This document shows, piece after piece, positions 23,666 to 34,759 of a DNA stretch of 64,000 bases. The stretch's first letter is position 1; each line of letters starts with the position of its first letter. Location: contig NW_003314265.1 of NCBI RefSeq assembly GCF_000143415.4, positions 262,405-326,404 of the forward strand, in the 5' to 3' direction. This DNA comes from Selaginella moellendorffii. Taxonomy: Eukaryota; Streptophyta; Lycopodiopsida; Selaginellales; Selaginellaceae. Both the position numbers and the translations under genes were made by a program. The notes under the pieces were generated by a model. The model was not told the origin of the DNA, ran no database searches, and saw nothing but the letters and a program-made list of their open reading frames with translations.

Positions 23666-23689
23666 ATCAATTTTAACAGATTAATAAAA

Positions 23690-23905
23690 AATTATTGAGT
23701 AATGCTTATTTTCTATTAATCCAATTAATAAATTAAATTTTATAGTTATAAACATGATTTCAACCATTAAATGTTAGAATAAAATAGGATATACCATATA
23801 CTATGAAGTATTTAGGAAATTTTATAAATTATAAATTCAATATTAAATAAAAACCGTTAAGTGGTAGAATATCCAAGCATATCCTAAATATATATAAAAT
23901 ATGTA
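23690..23905 (-). mobile_element. AT-rich dispersed repeat, copy 2
   Basis: The reverse complement of this block follows 6100-6360 closely: CTTGGATATTCTACCA, then TAACGGTT, TTTATAATTTATAAA, TAGTATAT..., TTTTATTCTA, ATGTTTATAA and AATTGGATTAATA. It directly follows the 3' LTR of the gypsy element, so one element inserted beside the other. It has no coding capacity. Confidence 0.62.
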
Positions 23906-24821
23906 ACTCTTTGTGTCATTACTCATGTGGATGTAATGTGCAAAATTGATATATATCATATTGTGTCCATGTATGAAAGGCACTAGAGTGGGTATTTGCT
24001 AGACATCTCAAGGAGCTTTTATCAAGGTTTCTTGTATTAGATTTTCACAGAAGGTGATAAGATGGAGCTCCACACATTCACAGTCAAAGTCATCCTCAAA
24101 AAAGACATTGTTTCCAATAAATTCGGCTTTCTGAGCAATCTTCTACAGTTACTTTTGCCTGAAATTGTTGTACTCCTTCATGAGAAGAATAAATTATTGA
24201 ATATAGAACAGAAGTATAGGTGCAGTTATTAAATATGCTTATAAATGTTTGCTCTTGCAGTTCTACACCATATCCATTGTCCTTGGCATGAGCAAAGAAT
24301 TATGTTCAAGAGAATGGCCGAGAGAGGCATGGTTTCTTATCGAGCATGATCGTCTAAGCAGGCTTTTCAGCATCTTGTGGAAGGTTGATCATATTGCAAT
24401 TCTCCTCTGCAATTCTTGAGCTGTGGAACATATAACATGCAATCAATCTTTAAAATAGCCTAATCAACTCTACCATGTGAAAACCAAAGACTAGGCTGAG
24501 ATGAGACTGAGCAGTATGATCTCATTGGGATCCCAGTTATATGTAGACTTGGAGCATCACACATATATGTAAATGCCACTATGGTGTGTTTTCTTGGGTT
24601 TCACTTTAGTGTTTGAGACAATAGTTTATGAATTACATGCCACCACTTAGTTGTTAATGAGTACATTGACATCAAAACGGTATGAACTTCACAATATTAT
24701 CTAAATTTTTAATTTTACAGTTCAGAAGAAAAGACACCTAAGAACCAAACCACAAGCCTCACCACCTTCCGCCTCAAACGAGCAATAGTGTGGTAGTGGC
24801 ATTGAACACGCTCTAAGCTAA

Positions 24822-24846
24822 TCTCTCTCTCTCTCTCTCTCTCTCT
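24822..24846. repeat. (CT)n microsatellite
   Basis: A run of about 12 CT units in gene-free sequence. Confidence 0.9.
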
Positions 24847-25879
24847 ATGCGCCAGTTTGCTTTGCAATAATTATCTCTTAGCCTGGTAAATAACCGAATA
24901 GAGTTCTCTTGCATATACTTTGGTTTCTAAAGCTTTGAGTTTAAGAGACTGGGTGGATGCACAATGTATTGTCACTAATTTTCTCTCTTTGATCCAGCAT
25001 GCTTGTCTCTGCTCCAAGCATTGGGCAATACCTTAAATGCCCGATGTTAACGCCATCGCGACCAAAATTGAACAACAAGATCGCTCATTCACTCCCAAAC
25101 CAAAGGAACTCTCTTCGTCCCACGCTCCACATCCAGACACAAAAGTACACTTCAATTGATCTCTAAGTGCAAGGTTGACGAAGGAAAAGCTCCTCCATTT
25201 CGTTCATCCAGATCAGTCCATTTTAATTCCGCAGTTTCAAAGCAAAACGTCGGTGGCCCGGTATACACTCTCACACGCAAAACAAGCCTTCATAACGCGC
25301 AGGGACAAACACGCAGACAACGGAGAAAGGAATCCGATTGACAAAATGGATTGAAAGAGAGAGGCCTCTTTAAAGATGGGAGATGACAAGATTGGCATAA
25401 TCTTTTGAGGTGGCCACAATTCTCCTCTCTTGCAGCCATGCCCTATATGGGCTGCTCTTGCTCGACAAGTAGACAAAGTACACACAGACGTTGAACCTTG
25501 CCATGTATATCGTCTCTTTATTACGTGGACAAAGAGCCTTGTCCAATGCTTTCCACCGACTCGAAAGCCAGATAAACAAACAAACAAATAAATGAAATTA
25601 AGAATAAGAATCTTAATATTTTTCTCCATATTCAACTATCTGTGTGACTGCTGTTTTCTCCTCTTTAGTAAAGGCCATGCAAAATGCCCGAGTCCGGGTT
25701 CTTGTCCTTGAAAAGCGATGCCCAAATACAAATGCCACCAAGTGACTTGGATTTTGCTTTTTGGGAGGATAGATCTCGCTACCAAACACAAGGATGCATA
25801 CAAAGAAAGCCTCCCTCTGCCTTTTTCCACTGCCATTCGCCACCAACCAAACCCAATACAAAGAGAACTTCCTCTCCAA

Positions 25880-25905
25880 AACACACACACACACACACAC
25901 ACACA
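25880..25905. repeat. (AC)n microsatellite
   Basis: A run of about 13 AC units, followed about 60 bp later by a (GA)n tract at 25963-25981. Confidence 0.9.
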
Positions 25906-26300
25906 TCATGTGTGTCCCATCTGTTAAAGGAGGGGACCTCCAAAAGTCAAGAAAAAAAAAGGTGAGAGAGAGAGAGAGAGATCAGAGAATGGTGGCCCCT
26001 TTGTCAAGATCCCTCCGAATCTCTCACACATGGCACGCAACACACAAGAGAAACAAAGAATGACTTTTGGTGTTGTTAAAGCGAGCTCTCGGAAGTATGT
26101 CTCTCAACTTTCGGGGTTTGTATGTGAGTGTGCGTTTTGGGGGATGAGAAAGGCCATGTTATGTAGCAAGAACCACTTGACACGGTCTAAAGTTGGGCAT
26201 GGCGATCTAAGAAGCTTAGAGTTGGGCATGGCGATGGAGAAGGCCAAGCTAAAAGAAACTTTATGATTTTGGTCACGGGAGCTTTATTCTTGGTCGTGAT

Positions 26301-29300
26301 TGCGGGGCATCTGTTGGCCTCATACTCAAAGTATATGCCGAGCCCACTCCGCAAAGCTGTAGAATCGAACCCGAGCGGATCAGTCTCTCTCTATTTTACT
26401 TGCGCTGGAATCTCTCAACTATCATGACGGGATTCCAGCTTTCCTCAAACCAAAAGAGGTGCTTGATATGTTCCATCATGCAGCCGAAGAAAGTCACCTC
26501 ATGAATCACAATCTTCCTCCCATTTGGCCACTCCATCATTCCGGGAGCAATAATACTGTTCCATTTTGGTTAGAATAGTATTATCATGATCAAGCTGATA
26601 TTATATGAGTAATAACTTGATACTTGTGAAAGGACCTGTTTAACCAGACCTCAAACAGTAGATGTTACACTGCTGCTCATCAGGGGGACAATTTCCATCC
26701 CACAAGTTCCACGTAGAAGCCAAAAAAATCTACAAGACAAAACACAAAGCATTGCTATAATATCCCCCACGTATATAATACATATCATTTCAAGGCTGCC
26801 AGGTATTGCATGATGAAGCGCCAAAAAGATAACATTTGGTGCTCCTCCACCATGGACGATCCATGGATGATGGATGATGGATCGATCCAAAAGGGGGGAG
26901 ACGAAGAGGAGGATCGATTCCAATGTTCCATTCCATTACACACTTAAATCTAGACTAGTGCTTCCTCCCGGAATGATGCGTGCAATCATTCGCTTTGGGG
27001 ACTACATGAAATCGAGCGCGCAAAAGCATAGAATTATTCTGGAATTTGTCACCCTGGACGGAGGGGTTATTTAAAAAGCAAAAGTTTCGGCCGGGAACGA
27101 ATCGAGGGAAGGGATAGAAGAGAAGAAGGCCTCTGTAGGCAATGCATGCGCACTGCTCTTCGGTCCTAGATTTTGCCAAGCGACGGCCTGGATTCGGTCA
27201 GGCACCGGACCTGGACGGCCTGGATGGACGACGTCCTGCAATAACATTCATGTACAGTGTGGAAGGGAATCTTGTGTGTACGGGACACTCATTGAAACCT
27301 CAAAGTGGCTTTCCGTACCCCTTTTCTAGTTGGACCCACCTGAAGAAAAATATAACATGCTCTTAAAAAACTGTAAAGGCCAGAACTCGTCCTGGCTGTA
27401 GCACTTACGCAAATTCATAAAGCTGCTGCTGAATGGGGCCATGCCTCGACTTTTTATTTTCTTTTTCCTTTTAGTTTTTCAAATTTTGTTCTCTCTAGTT
27501 TTCCCTTGTTTTCAGTATTATTATTTGTATAATTTGGGTTTGAAAAAGAAACGCCTTGCGAGACAAAGGGATGCTTTTGGTAGCCATGATACTACGAACA
27601 ACATGATGGCTGCAAGTTCTGTTCAATCAACGGCCACGGGCGAACCACGTGGTACGTCAAAATGTCAAGTATCCTTTACTCTTTCACTCCAAGGAAGGCG
27701 TTTCTTCTTCCTTGTATATGTTCAATGCCTAAAGGCGCGTTTGTTTGGACGTATAGCAAAAAAGGTGGCAGCCTGGCTGGTTGCTGCAACCTCCATGTGG
27801 AGGGGGACACATCTTCGCTGCACGACCGCATATCACTGTCCCCATTCTTCGCAAGGAAGCAAAACAAAGGAGATAAAGGCGAGAGCATGGATCAAATCTG
27901 ATCGAGCGGACAAAGCCACCCTTTCTTTCCCTTTTCTGTGTGATAGATTCTTCCAAGAGTCTCTACTCTTAACCAGTGAGCCGAGGGGTTAAGACAGGAA
28001 AGCTTGCAAATGCCGCGTTGGGGCATTTTTCTTGTGGCTAAAAAGCCGTAAAGGTGCAACGCAGCGCTGCATTCAAGGCGAAAAGATGGCTTCTGGTAGT
28101 GTTTCCACAGCAGGTTTGATTTTTTGGAGAGGGCCTTTCTTTCTCTATTTTGTTTTGGCATTGTTTGTTGGAGAGGGCCAAAAGAGGAGAGGGGAGGCGA
28201 GGCGAGGGTCCCCCAAAGCTTTATGAAAGGAGAGATTCCCTTAAAGGTGGTGTCAGGGAGGTTAGCGTTTGGCTGGCCTCATGTTGTTTGTTGGTGGGGT
28301 TATGGTTTTCCTCCTTGTGTGGCCTGGAGCGATTTCTATACTCCAAGTATCTCAGTCGCCATAGCCAGCCATTATAGATGGAATTCCATGGAAGAATTTC
28401 TAAGTTATCTTTCTCTTGACTTATTCTATAACAAAACCATAAGGTTAAAGACACTTTTCCTGATGTTGCCATCACCAAATTCCAAGCACTTGCTTTCTTG
28501 TTCCATTAGCAAGGAAGCAAAGCAAAGGTGGAAAGAATGGACCACGAGACCCCGAATCATTCACAAAAGATTCCCATCATTGTGTTCTAGTATGCATAAC
28601 AATCTTGTCAAAGATATATATATGAGATCTCAGGAAAATGAGAACCCAAAAGCAAAGACAATGCCACTGTTTGTTCTGCTGAGATGTTTCTTTCGCTAAT
28701 AAGAAAGCTCGCAAAAGTCACACCATTGAGATCAAACTAAAGCCAGGAACTCTAAACAATGACGCAAAGATCTCCCAAGCTTCAGGTCATTGTCATTGCT
28801 TTGCACGCACTCGAAAAATGTTATGGGTTTTGGTGAGAGAGGGCTGCTTTTTTTGGGAGCAAACGCTTCTATCTAAGCAGCTTTAGGCAGGTTAGAACTT
28901 TAGTATTCTATTCTATGTCCAGCACAGCCAGCTTTTTGGGCAACAGGAGGAGCAGTAGCTTGATGGTCAAGTCTATCTATCTAGACACTGTTTGATTGAT
29001 AGTCTTGTGGTGCTCAATTTGGACATGAGACTGATGGATGCAAAAATCAAGTCTTTATCGGCGTCTAAACAGCATTGAACTTGGGTGACCTGATTTGTTT
29101 GATGCATTCAAAGCTCAAAATCCGGACAAAATATCTTGAGATCCATGATCTACTAAGACCTTTAACTTGGGTGAAGTTGAATATAAGCAAAAGAGAGAAT
29201 GTCCCCATCAACTTAATGGCATTTTCGTTTGTCACCAGAAAAGTTGGCTCTTGTTTGTCATGGACTGATCCGGCTAGATTACGGCATGGCTTACAACTTT

Positions 29301-30596
29301 TGGACATAAACAGGGGATTTCGGTTGGAAGGGAATCGAACCGGCATCAAGTGTGCCAGAGGGGAGGATCTTTTATGCGTGTACGTACCCCTGGCCCCTTT
29401 GGCGAGTTTTAACAAATGAAGCCTTTTTCCAATGGCCCGCCGCTTTTACGCAATAAAAACAAAAAGCAGTGCTGCTACTGGTGGGGGCCGCCACCGTGGG
29501 AGCGGTAAAAGTGAAAAGTTTTAACCCAATCCACACACACACGGACGCTATAGTTCTTCCTCCTGTGCTTTTCACTTACCTTTATTACTTTGCTATTTGA
29601 GAGGCAAAAGAAATGATCTTGTGTCCTTTTTAGGGCATTATGATTCCATCCATGCATGATCATTGATGCACATCATGGACCCATAAAGCATAGGATGAAT
29701 GCCCATGCGGACGTGGCGCGGGCGGCCCGGTTCTTGGTGACGTGTGGGGATCCTGGCCGGACAGCTGGAGCCCTCATGCCGCGCTGGCGGCAGTGGGGCA
29801 TAAAAATGCAGGGCAAAGTTTTTTGGGGGCGAGGCTATGGCGGCGACGGGGCCCAGCCTGCTTTTGAGGGACATTCATTGCGATTTCATTGGAATCGGGT
29901 GTCCCTCTTTTCTCGATTCGTGAAGAGAGTCTCATTGCGAAAAATAGGGGGGAGAAAAGAGTGAGAGATGAAAAAAGAGAAAGAATTGGAAAGGCAGTAG
30001 CAGCAGCAGCACTGCAGAGGGTCTCTTGAAATCAGTTCGATTCTTCCGGATTTTTGGTCTCTGGAAAATTTTCTCGTTTTTTTTTTTTTGTGGTTAGTGT
30101 CATTTTTTGTTTGGTTAAATGGTGAAAGACAGCGTTGAAATTTTGGGGGTGAGGATAGGTAAGGGGTCGCAATTGTGAGAGTTTTTTTTCAAAGGGGTGC
30201 TATGGTGGTGTGTATGGGGAACACCAGTTGAGAGTTATGGAGGTGGATGTGAGATTGATTTGATCCGAGAGGGAAAAGGGGGAGAGGATCTGATCGCGCG
30301 CGTATACTTTTTTTCTCTCCACTCGTTCCTCTGCCGCCACTGAGGAGGAGGAAGAGGAGGAGATAGATTGATGCATTTAGTTCCTCTAAAGACACGGATC
30401 ACCGCGCGCAAATCCAGGCAAGTTGGTCTCCTTCGGCGAGCTTTGGAGAAGCGCGAGCTTCCTTTCTCCGCTCCCAGGCTCGCGCGGCTGGCAATTCTCT
30501 CGATCTTCCAAATTCCGATCGAGCTTCGATCCTCCGCGGGGTTTCGAGACGACCACCGAGCTCACGCGCGTGAATTCCTTCCAGGAGGAGGAAAAG
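26301..30596. other. Gene-free stretch; right end is the SMXL promoter and 5' UTR
   Basis: No convincing coding exon, tRNA or known microRNA precursor was found in about 4.3 kb. The last few hundred bases (about 29950-30596) are rich in GA, T runs and GC-rich leader sequence, and probably hold the promoter and long 5' UTR of the SMXL gene. In-frame sequence upstream of the SMXL ATG is open but has no ATG. Confidence 0.45.
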
Positions 30597-33500
30597 ATGC
30601 GGGCGGGGGTGTCCACCGTGCAGCAGACGCTAACCACCGAGGCCGCCAATGTTCTCAAGCTGGCGGTGGCGGAGGCGCAGCGGCGCGGCCACGCCCAAGT
30701 CACTCCCTTGCATGTCGCCACCACGCTACTGTCGGGCACCACCAGCGTCCTCCGCCAGGCCTGTATCCAATCCCACTTGCACCTCCCGCAGCCCCCACAT
30801 TGCCGCAGCCTCGAGCTTTGCTTCAAGGTGGCGCTGGATCGATTGCAAACCAGCACCACCACCGGTAACTCCACTCCCTCCTCCACCGCCACCCCGGTGA
30901 CTCCAGCAGCTCCTCCGCCATCTTCTTCTTCTTCTCCATCGTCTTTGCTCCACCACCACCACCATCACCACCAGCACCACCACCAAATCCAGCAGCAGCA
31001 GCAGCTCCACCACCAGCACCACCACCACCAGCAACCGGCGCTCTCCAACGCGCTCGTCGCGGCTCTCAAGCGGGCACAGGCTCACCAGCGAAGGGGCTAC
31101 CCGGAGCAGCAGCAGGTCCCTCTCCTGGCCGTCAAGGTGGAGATGGAGCAGCTCATAATCTCCATCCTGGACGATCCCAGCGTCAGCCGGGTGATGAGGG
31201 AGGCCAGCTTCTCCAGCACCCAGGTGAAGAACAGCCTCGAGGAGGCGCTGGCTGCCGCAGCCGCCGCCGCCGCATCGTCGGCCTCGGGTGGATCGTCCAC
31301 CTGCGCTGCTCAGGCCAGGAGAATTCTACCATCTTCGGCAGGAGCGGCGGCTGCGGCGGCGGCAGCATCCATGGTTGGCAGTCCGAACTCTACCACCAGC
31401 GTCGACCGGTTGAGGCTGAAATTGGGATCCTTGGAGCAGTACACCGCGGCGGCAGCGGCAGCAGCAGGAGCTTCTCCGTTCCGAGCTGGAGTTTTCGGTC
31501 CGGGTTCCACCACCACCACCACCGCTCCAAATCTTCTCATTCCAGGCTTGCTCGTCCAGCAGTCGAGCAGAAGCATTGCTCCCGATCACCACCAACACCA
31601 CCAGCAGCTCAACAGCGTTCTCATGGGGATGACCATCCCTTCGAGCGGTAGCAGCAACAAGAGCTCCGTGGACGTGAGCCGGGTGCTGGAGATCCTTCTC
31701 AAGTCCAAGAAGAGGAATCCGCTGTTGTTTGGCGAGCAGCCGCCACACGGTGTCGCGCAGGAGGTGATGCACCGGCTCGACAAAGGTGACTGCGAGCCAA
31801 GCCTGTCCAACCTCCGGATACTCTCGCCGCAATTCGCCTCCATAGCTCTGGGACTGCATGCCAAGGACGAAGTCGAGCGCAAGCTCGCCGAGCTCGTCCG
31901 CTCCGTGGAGGAGAGCCTGCTGCGCTCCGCCGGCGTGGTGGTCTATCTGGGAGATTTGCAGTGGCTCGTCGAGAGGCCTTCTCCTCCTCCTCCTCCTCCA
32001 TCATCTGGAGCAGCGGCTCCCTCGTCGCCTCCCTACTGCCCCGTCCAACATACCGTGTCGGAGATTGGAAAGCTGCTGGCTGGACATAGCAGTCAAGTCT
32101 GGTTGATGGGGATCGCGTCGTCGCAAACTTATATGAGGTGCCAAGCTCGCCATCCTTCTCTCGATTCCTTGTGGGGGCTCCAACCTCTGCCAATCTCCAG
32201 TGGATTCAGCATGACTCTGCGGAACAGCGGCAGCAACGGCAGCGCCAGGTACGTGATAGGAACTTTTTCTCGACGCCGCTTCCTCCTCCCTTGACTCCAT
32301 TCGTGTCCTCGCAGGTTTGGAAGCTCAAACTGCGTAGAGTCTCCGTCACCTGTGCGTACTGCTGTTCCTGGCCGGTGGCCATCGTTGCCATTTAAGCTGC
32401 AGCCTGAAAATGGAAGCTTGGAGAACTGCTGTGCCGAGTGCGTTGCCAAGTACGAGCAGGAGGTGCAGGAGAATATCTCGAGCAGCGAGGAGCACACCCC
32501 CAGTGGCCTGCCATTCTGGCTCAAGCCAAACAAGGATGCCGACCAGGTTGGCACTTTCTTTCCACTACTGCTGCTCTCGCTTGTCGTGTTTTCTGACGAT
32601 GATATTTGCCAGGCAAATGGACGTAGCCAAAAGTTGAAGGAGCTCCAGAAGAAATGGTCGCAAACGTGCCGGAGCCTGCATGGGATGCGGCGAAACTCGA
32701 GCTCGACCAAAGGCTTCTCCTCCGAGACCGGTGCCAATGGCAAAGTTGCTTGCAGTACTACTGTTGGTGGTAGCTTGCCCATGTCGATCCCGTGGCTCTC
32801 TCTCCAGCCTCAAATCTCCAATGGCACGCAACCAGTGCCCGAGAAGAATGGACTGGCGGCTCGTAGTCACGGCGAAGAGGTTGGGCCCGTATGCACCAGC
32901 TTGGCGGAAGATGGCTTGTCCACGGATATCGGGCTGAGTCTCAAGCCATCCACTCCACATAGTTCTAGTCCGCAAGGAAAGCAACCGGATTCCGAGGTGA
33001 CGGTGCAAACTGACTTGGTTCTTGGACGGTCCGAGTCACTCAAGTGCAATGACAGCAGCGTCACCGCACAGTCGAAGGGCTTCACTGTTGATGCAAAGCC
33101 GCAACAACAACAGCACCAACGTCGCGAGGCCTTGGAAAGCCTAGCAGCTGGTTGCACAACTTCGGGTTCCTTTGGTTTTCCGGTCTTGCCTATATCACCC
33201 GAGAAGAGGAGTTACCAGAACGGGATTGACAAGCCACAGGTACCTGCTGTTATCAAACCGAACGTCTTCAAGGCTCCACCGGTGAAGGAACTCGACTATA
33301 AAGGTCTCTGCAAAGCTCTGGCAGAAAACGTACCGTGGCAACGGGATGCCGTCGACGCTGTGTCTTCCACAATTTTGAACCGTGCTGGAAGAGGCAACAC
33401 CTGGCTGCTGTTCCTGGGGCCGGATGCCATGGCGAAGAGGAAAGTCGCGAGAATTCTGGCGGAGCAAGTCTACGGTTCCGACAAAATGCTCCTCCGGTTG

Positions 33501-34517
33501 AGTTTGAGGTCCGGTAAGCGTCAGGAGCGGGACGTTGAAGCTGTGACTGGCAGAGGACGAACTCCACTGGATAGACTTGCTGATTCGGTGAGGAGCAAAC
33601 CGTTCTCGGTGGTACTTTTGGAAGATATAGAGCAAGCTGACCCGAGGCTGAAAAGTTCCCTGGTGAAGGCCATGGAGAGAGGTCGGCTGGCCGACTCGAG
33701 CGGACGAGAAGTAAGTGTGGCCAACTTGATCGTCATAATGACCTCCAGTATCGGAGAGGAGCTGCTGCCGCAGGAAAACCAATTCACGTCGCTGGAGTTG
33801 AACGAGAAGATCATTGCCGGTACTGAGATAGTCGGGATGAAGCTGGTTGCGGCCGAGGCAGCAGATCCGGAAGCCGTGCTCCACAAAGGCGAACGGGTGT
33901 CCGTCATTAGAAGCTCGGTTCCCAGTGATAGTACGTCGCATAGTAAGCGTAAGGCAGGAGCCAGCGACCTGATGGAAGCTCCGGCGGCTGTGGTGGAGAA
34001 GCGCAACAAGGTTGAGTCCCGAGGTGTGGAGCTCGACTTGAACCTGCCCCTGGAAGAAGACGAGGCAGCTCCAAAAGCTGGCGATAATGTGGTCGAGAAG
34101 ATCGACGTCAAGGATAGCCAAGTGAAGCTGCTACTCGAGAGGGCCTGCGACCAGCTTTCCAAGAACTTCTGGGACAGAATGAGCGGCACCATCGTGTTCA
34201 GGCCTTTCAACTTCACGAAGTTGGCCGAGCTTGTCGTCAAGGAGATTAGCACTGCTGCCTCTGGGCCGGAAGTTACCATAGAAGTAGAGTCCACCTTATT
34301 CAAGCATCTGGTTGCGGTTGTCTGGGAAGGCCAAGGGAGAAACGACGAGTTTCAGAGGTGGGTAACTCAGGTCCTCGAAAAGAGCGTTTTGAGTTTGGTG
34401 GAGAAGCACAAGCTGCCCGAGCAACATATCATCAAGCTGCTGGCGGACAGATCTGATCCTGCAGACGCAGTGTTACATTTGCCGAACAGAATTAAAATAG
34501 GAGATGAAGGAACGTGA
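30597..34517 (+). CDS. SMXL: SMAX1-like (SMXL/D53 family) ClpB-related repressor
   Basis: Three exons (30597-32248, 32312-32546, 32613-34517) encode 1263 residues. The N-terminus has a Clp-N repeat (STVQQTLTTEAANVLKLAVAE), then a His/Gln-rich tract (about 119-147), a second Clp-N repeat and poly-Ala runs. A degenerate AAA region follows with a Walker-A-like GPDAMAKRK (about 898-906), SVVLLEDIEQAD and NLIVIMTSS. An EAR motif LDLNLP lies at 1103-1108. SMXL proteins are nuclear repressors degraded via MAX2 after karrikin/KAI2-ligand or strigolactone signalling, and recruit TOPLESS through the EAR motif. The loop matching the RGKT degradation motif reads RGRT (943-946). Intron 2 is 66 nt, in frame and stop-free. 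The gene converges with EXECUTER; 242 bp separate the two stop codons. Confidence 0.92.
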
Positions 34518-34759
34518 CAAACCTGGTGAGAGGATCGCGGACAGTTCTCATTTCTCTTTCGGCTGAGTGTACTATAGTAACGATCACAATCCAGGTTACT
34601 GCAAAACAATCTTGGCATTGTACAGAACTTTACAAAAGGGAAACAAACAATTGCAACTACCCGCTGCAATTGTATTTTGCTGGCAAAATCTCCTTCCAGA
34701 GCTAGAAAGCTCTCGTGTTCGAAAGGAGCTCCTCAAAATCTATAGCTTTTGTCAGCACC

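Larger units (their letters stand above)
19600..23670 (+). mobile_element. Degenerate Ty3/gypsy LTR retrotransposon
   Basis: An AT-rich element carries pol remnants in the expected gypsy order: protease-like (about 21070-21165), reverse transcriptase (21520-21970), RNase H (22135-22353) and scattered integrase-like sequence (about 22690-23100). A purine tract (AAAAGGAAGGGA, about 23457-23468) is followed by TGATGTGAGG, a typical LTR start. Sequence at about 19680-19815 resembles 23505-23665, giving likely 5' and 3' LTRs of about 200 bp. All frames are broken by stops and indels and no gag is recognisable, so the element is old and dead. The outer 5' edge is uncertain to within tens of bases. 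Confidence 0.82.
23906..26300. other. Gene-free, AT-rich stretch with microsatellites
   Basis: I see no gene with splice structure or family similarity here. Only short unsupported frames occur. It contains three simple repeats: (CT)n at about 24822-24846, (AC)n at about 25880-25905 and (GA)n at about 25963-25981. A GTTGGGCATGGCGAT motif is directly repeated at about 26193-26207 and 26222-26236. Base composition shifts from AT-rich transposon-like sequence to more balanced sequence near 25000. Confidence 0.5.

Noticed and set aside
24063-24230. Short plus-strand frame starting MELHTFTVKVIL
   Set aside because: Under 60 codons in AT-rich sequence beside transposon remnants, with no family match.
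26280-26370. Another GGTTCGATTC match on the minus strand
   Set aside because: No acceptor or anticodon stems; treated as chance.
29325-29370. Sequence resembling a tRNA T-arm (GGTTCGATTCC on minus strand)
   Set aside because: The flanking bases do not pair to form a T-stem and no cloverleaf could be built.
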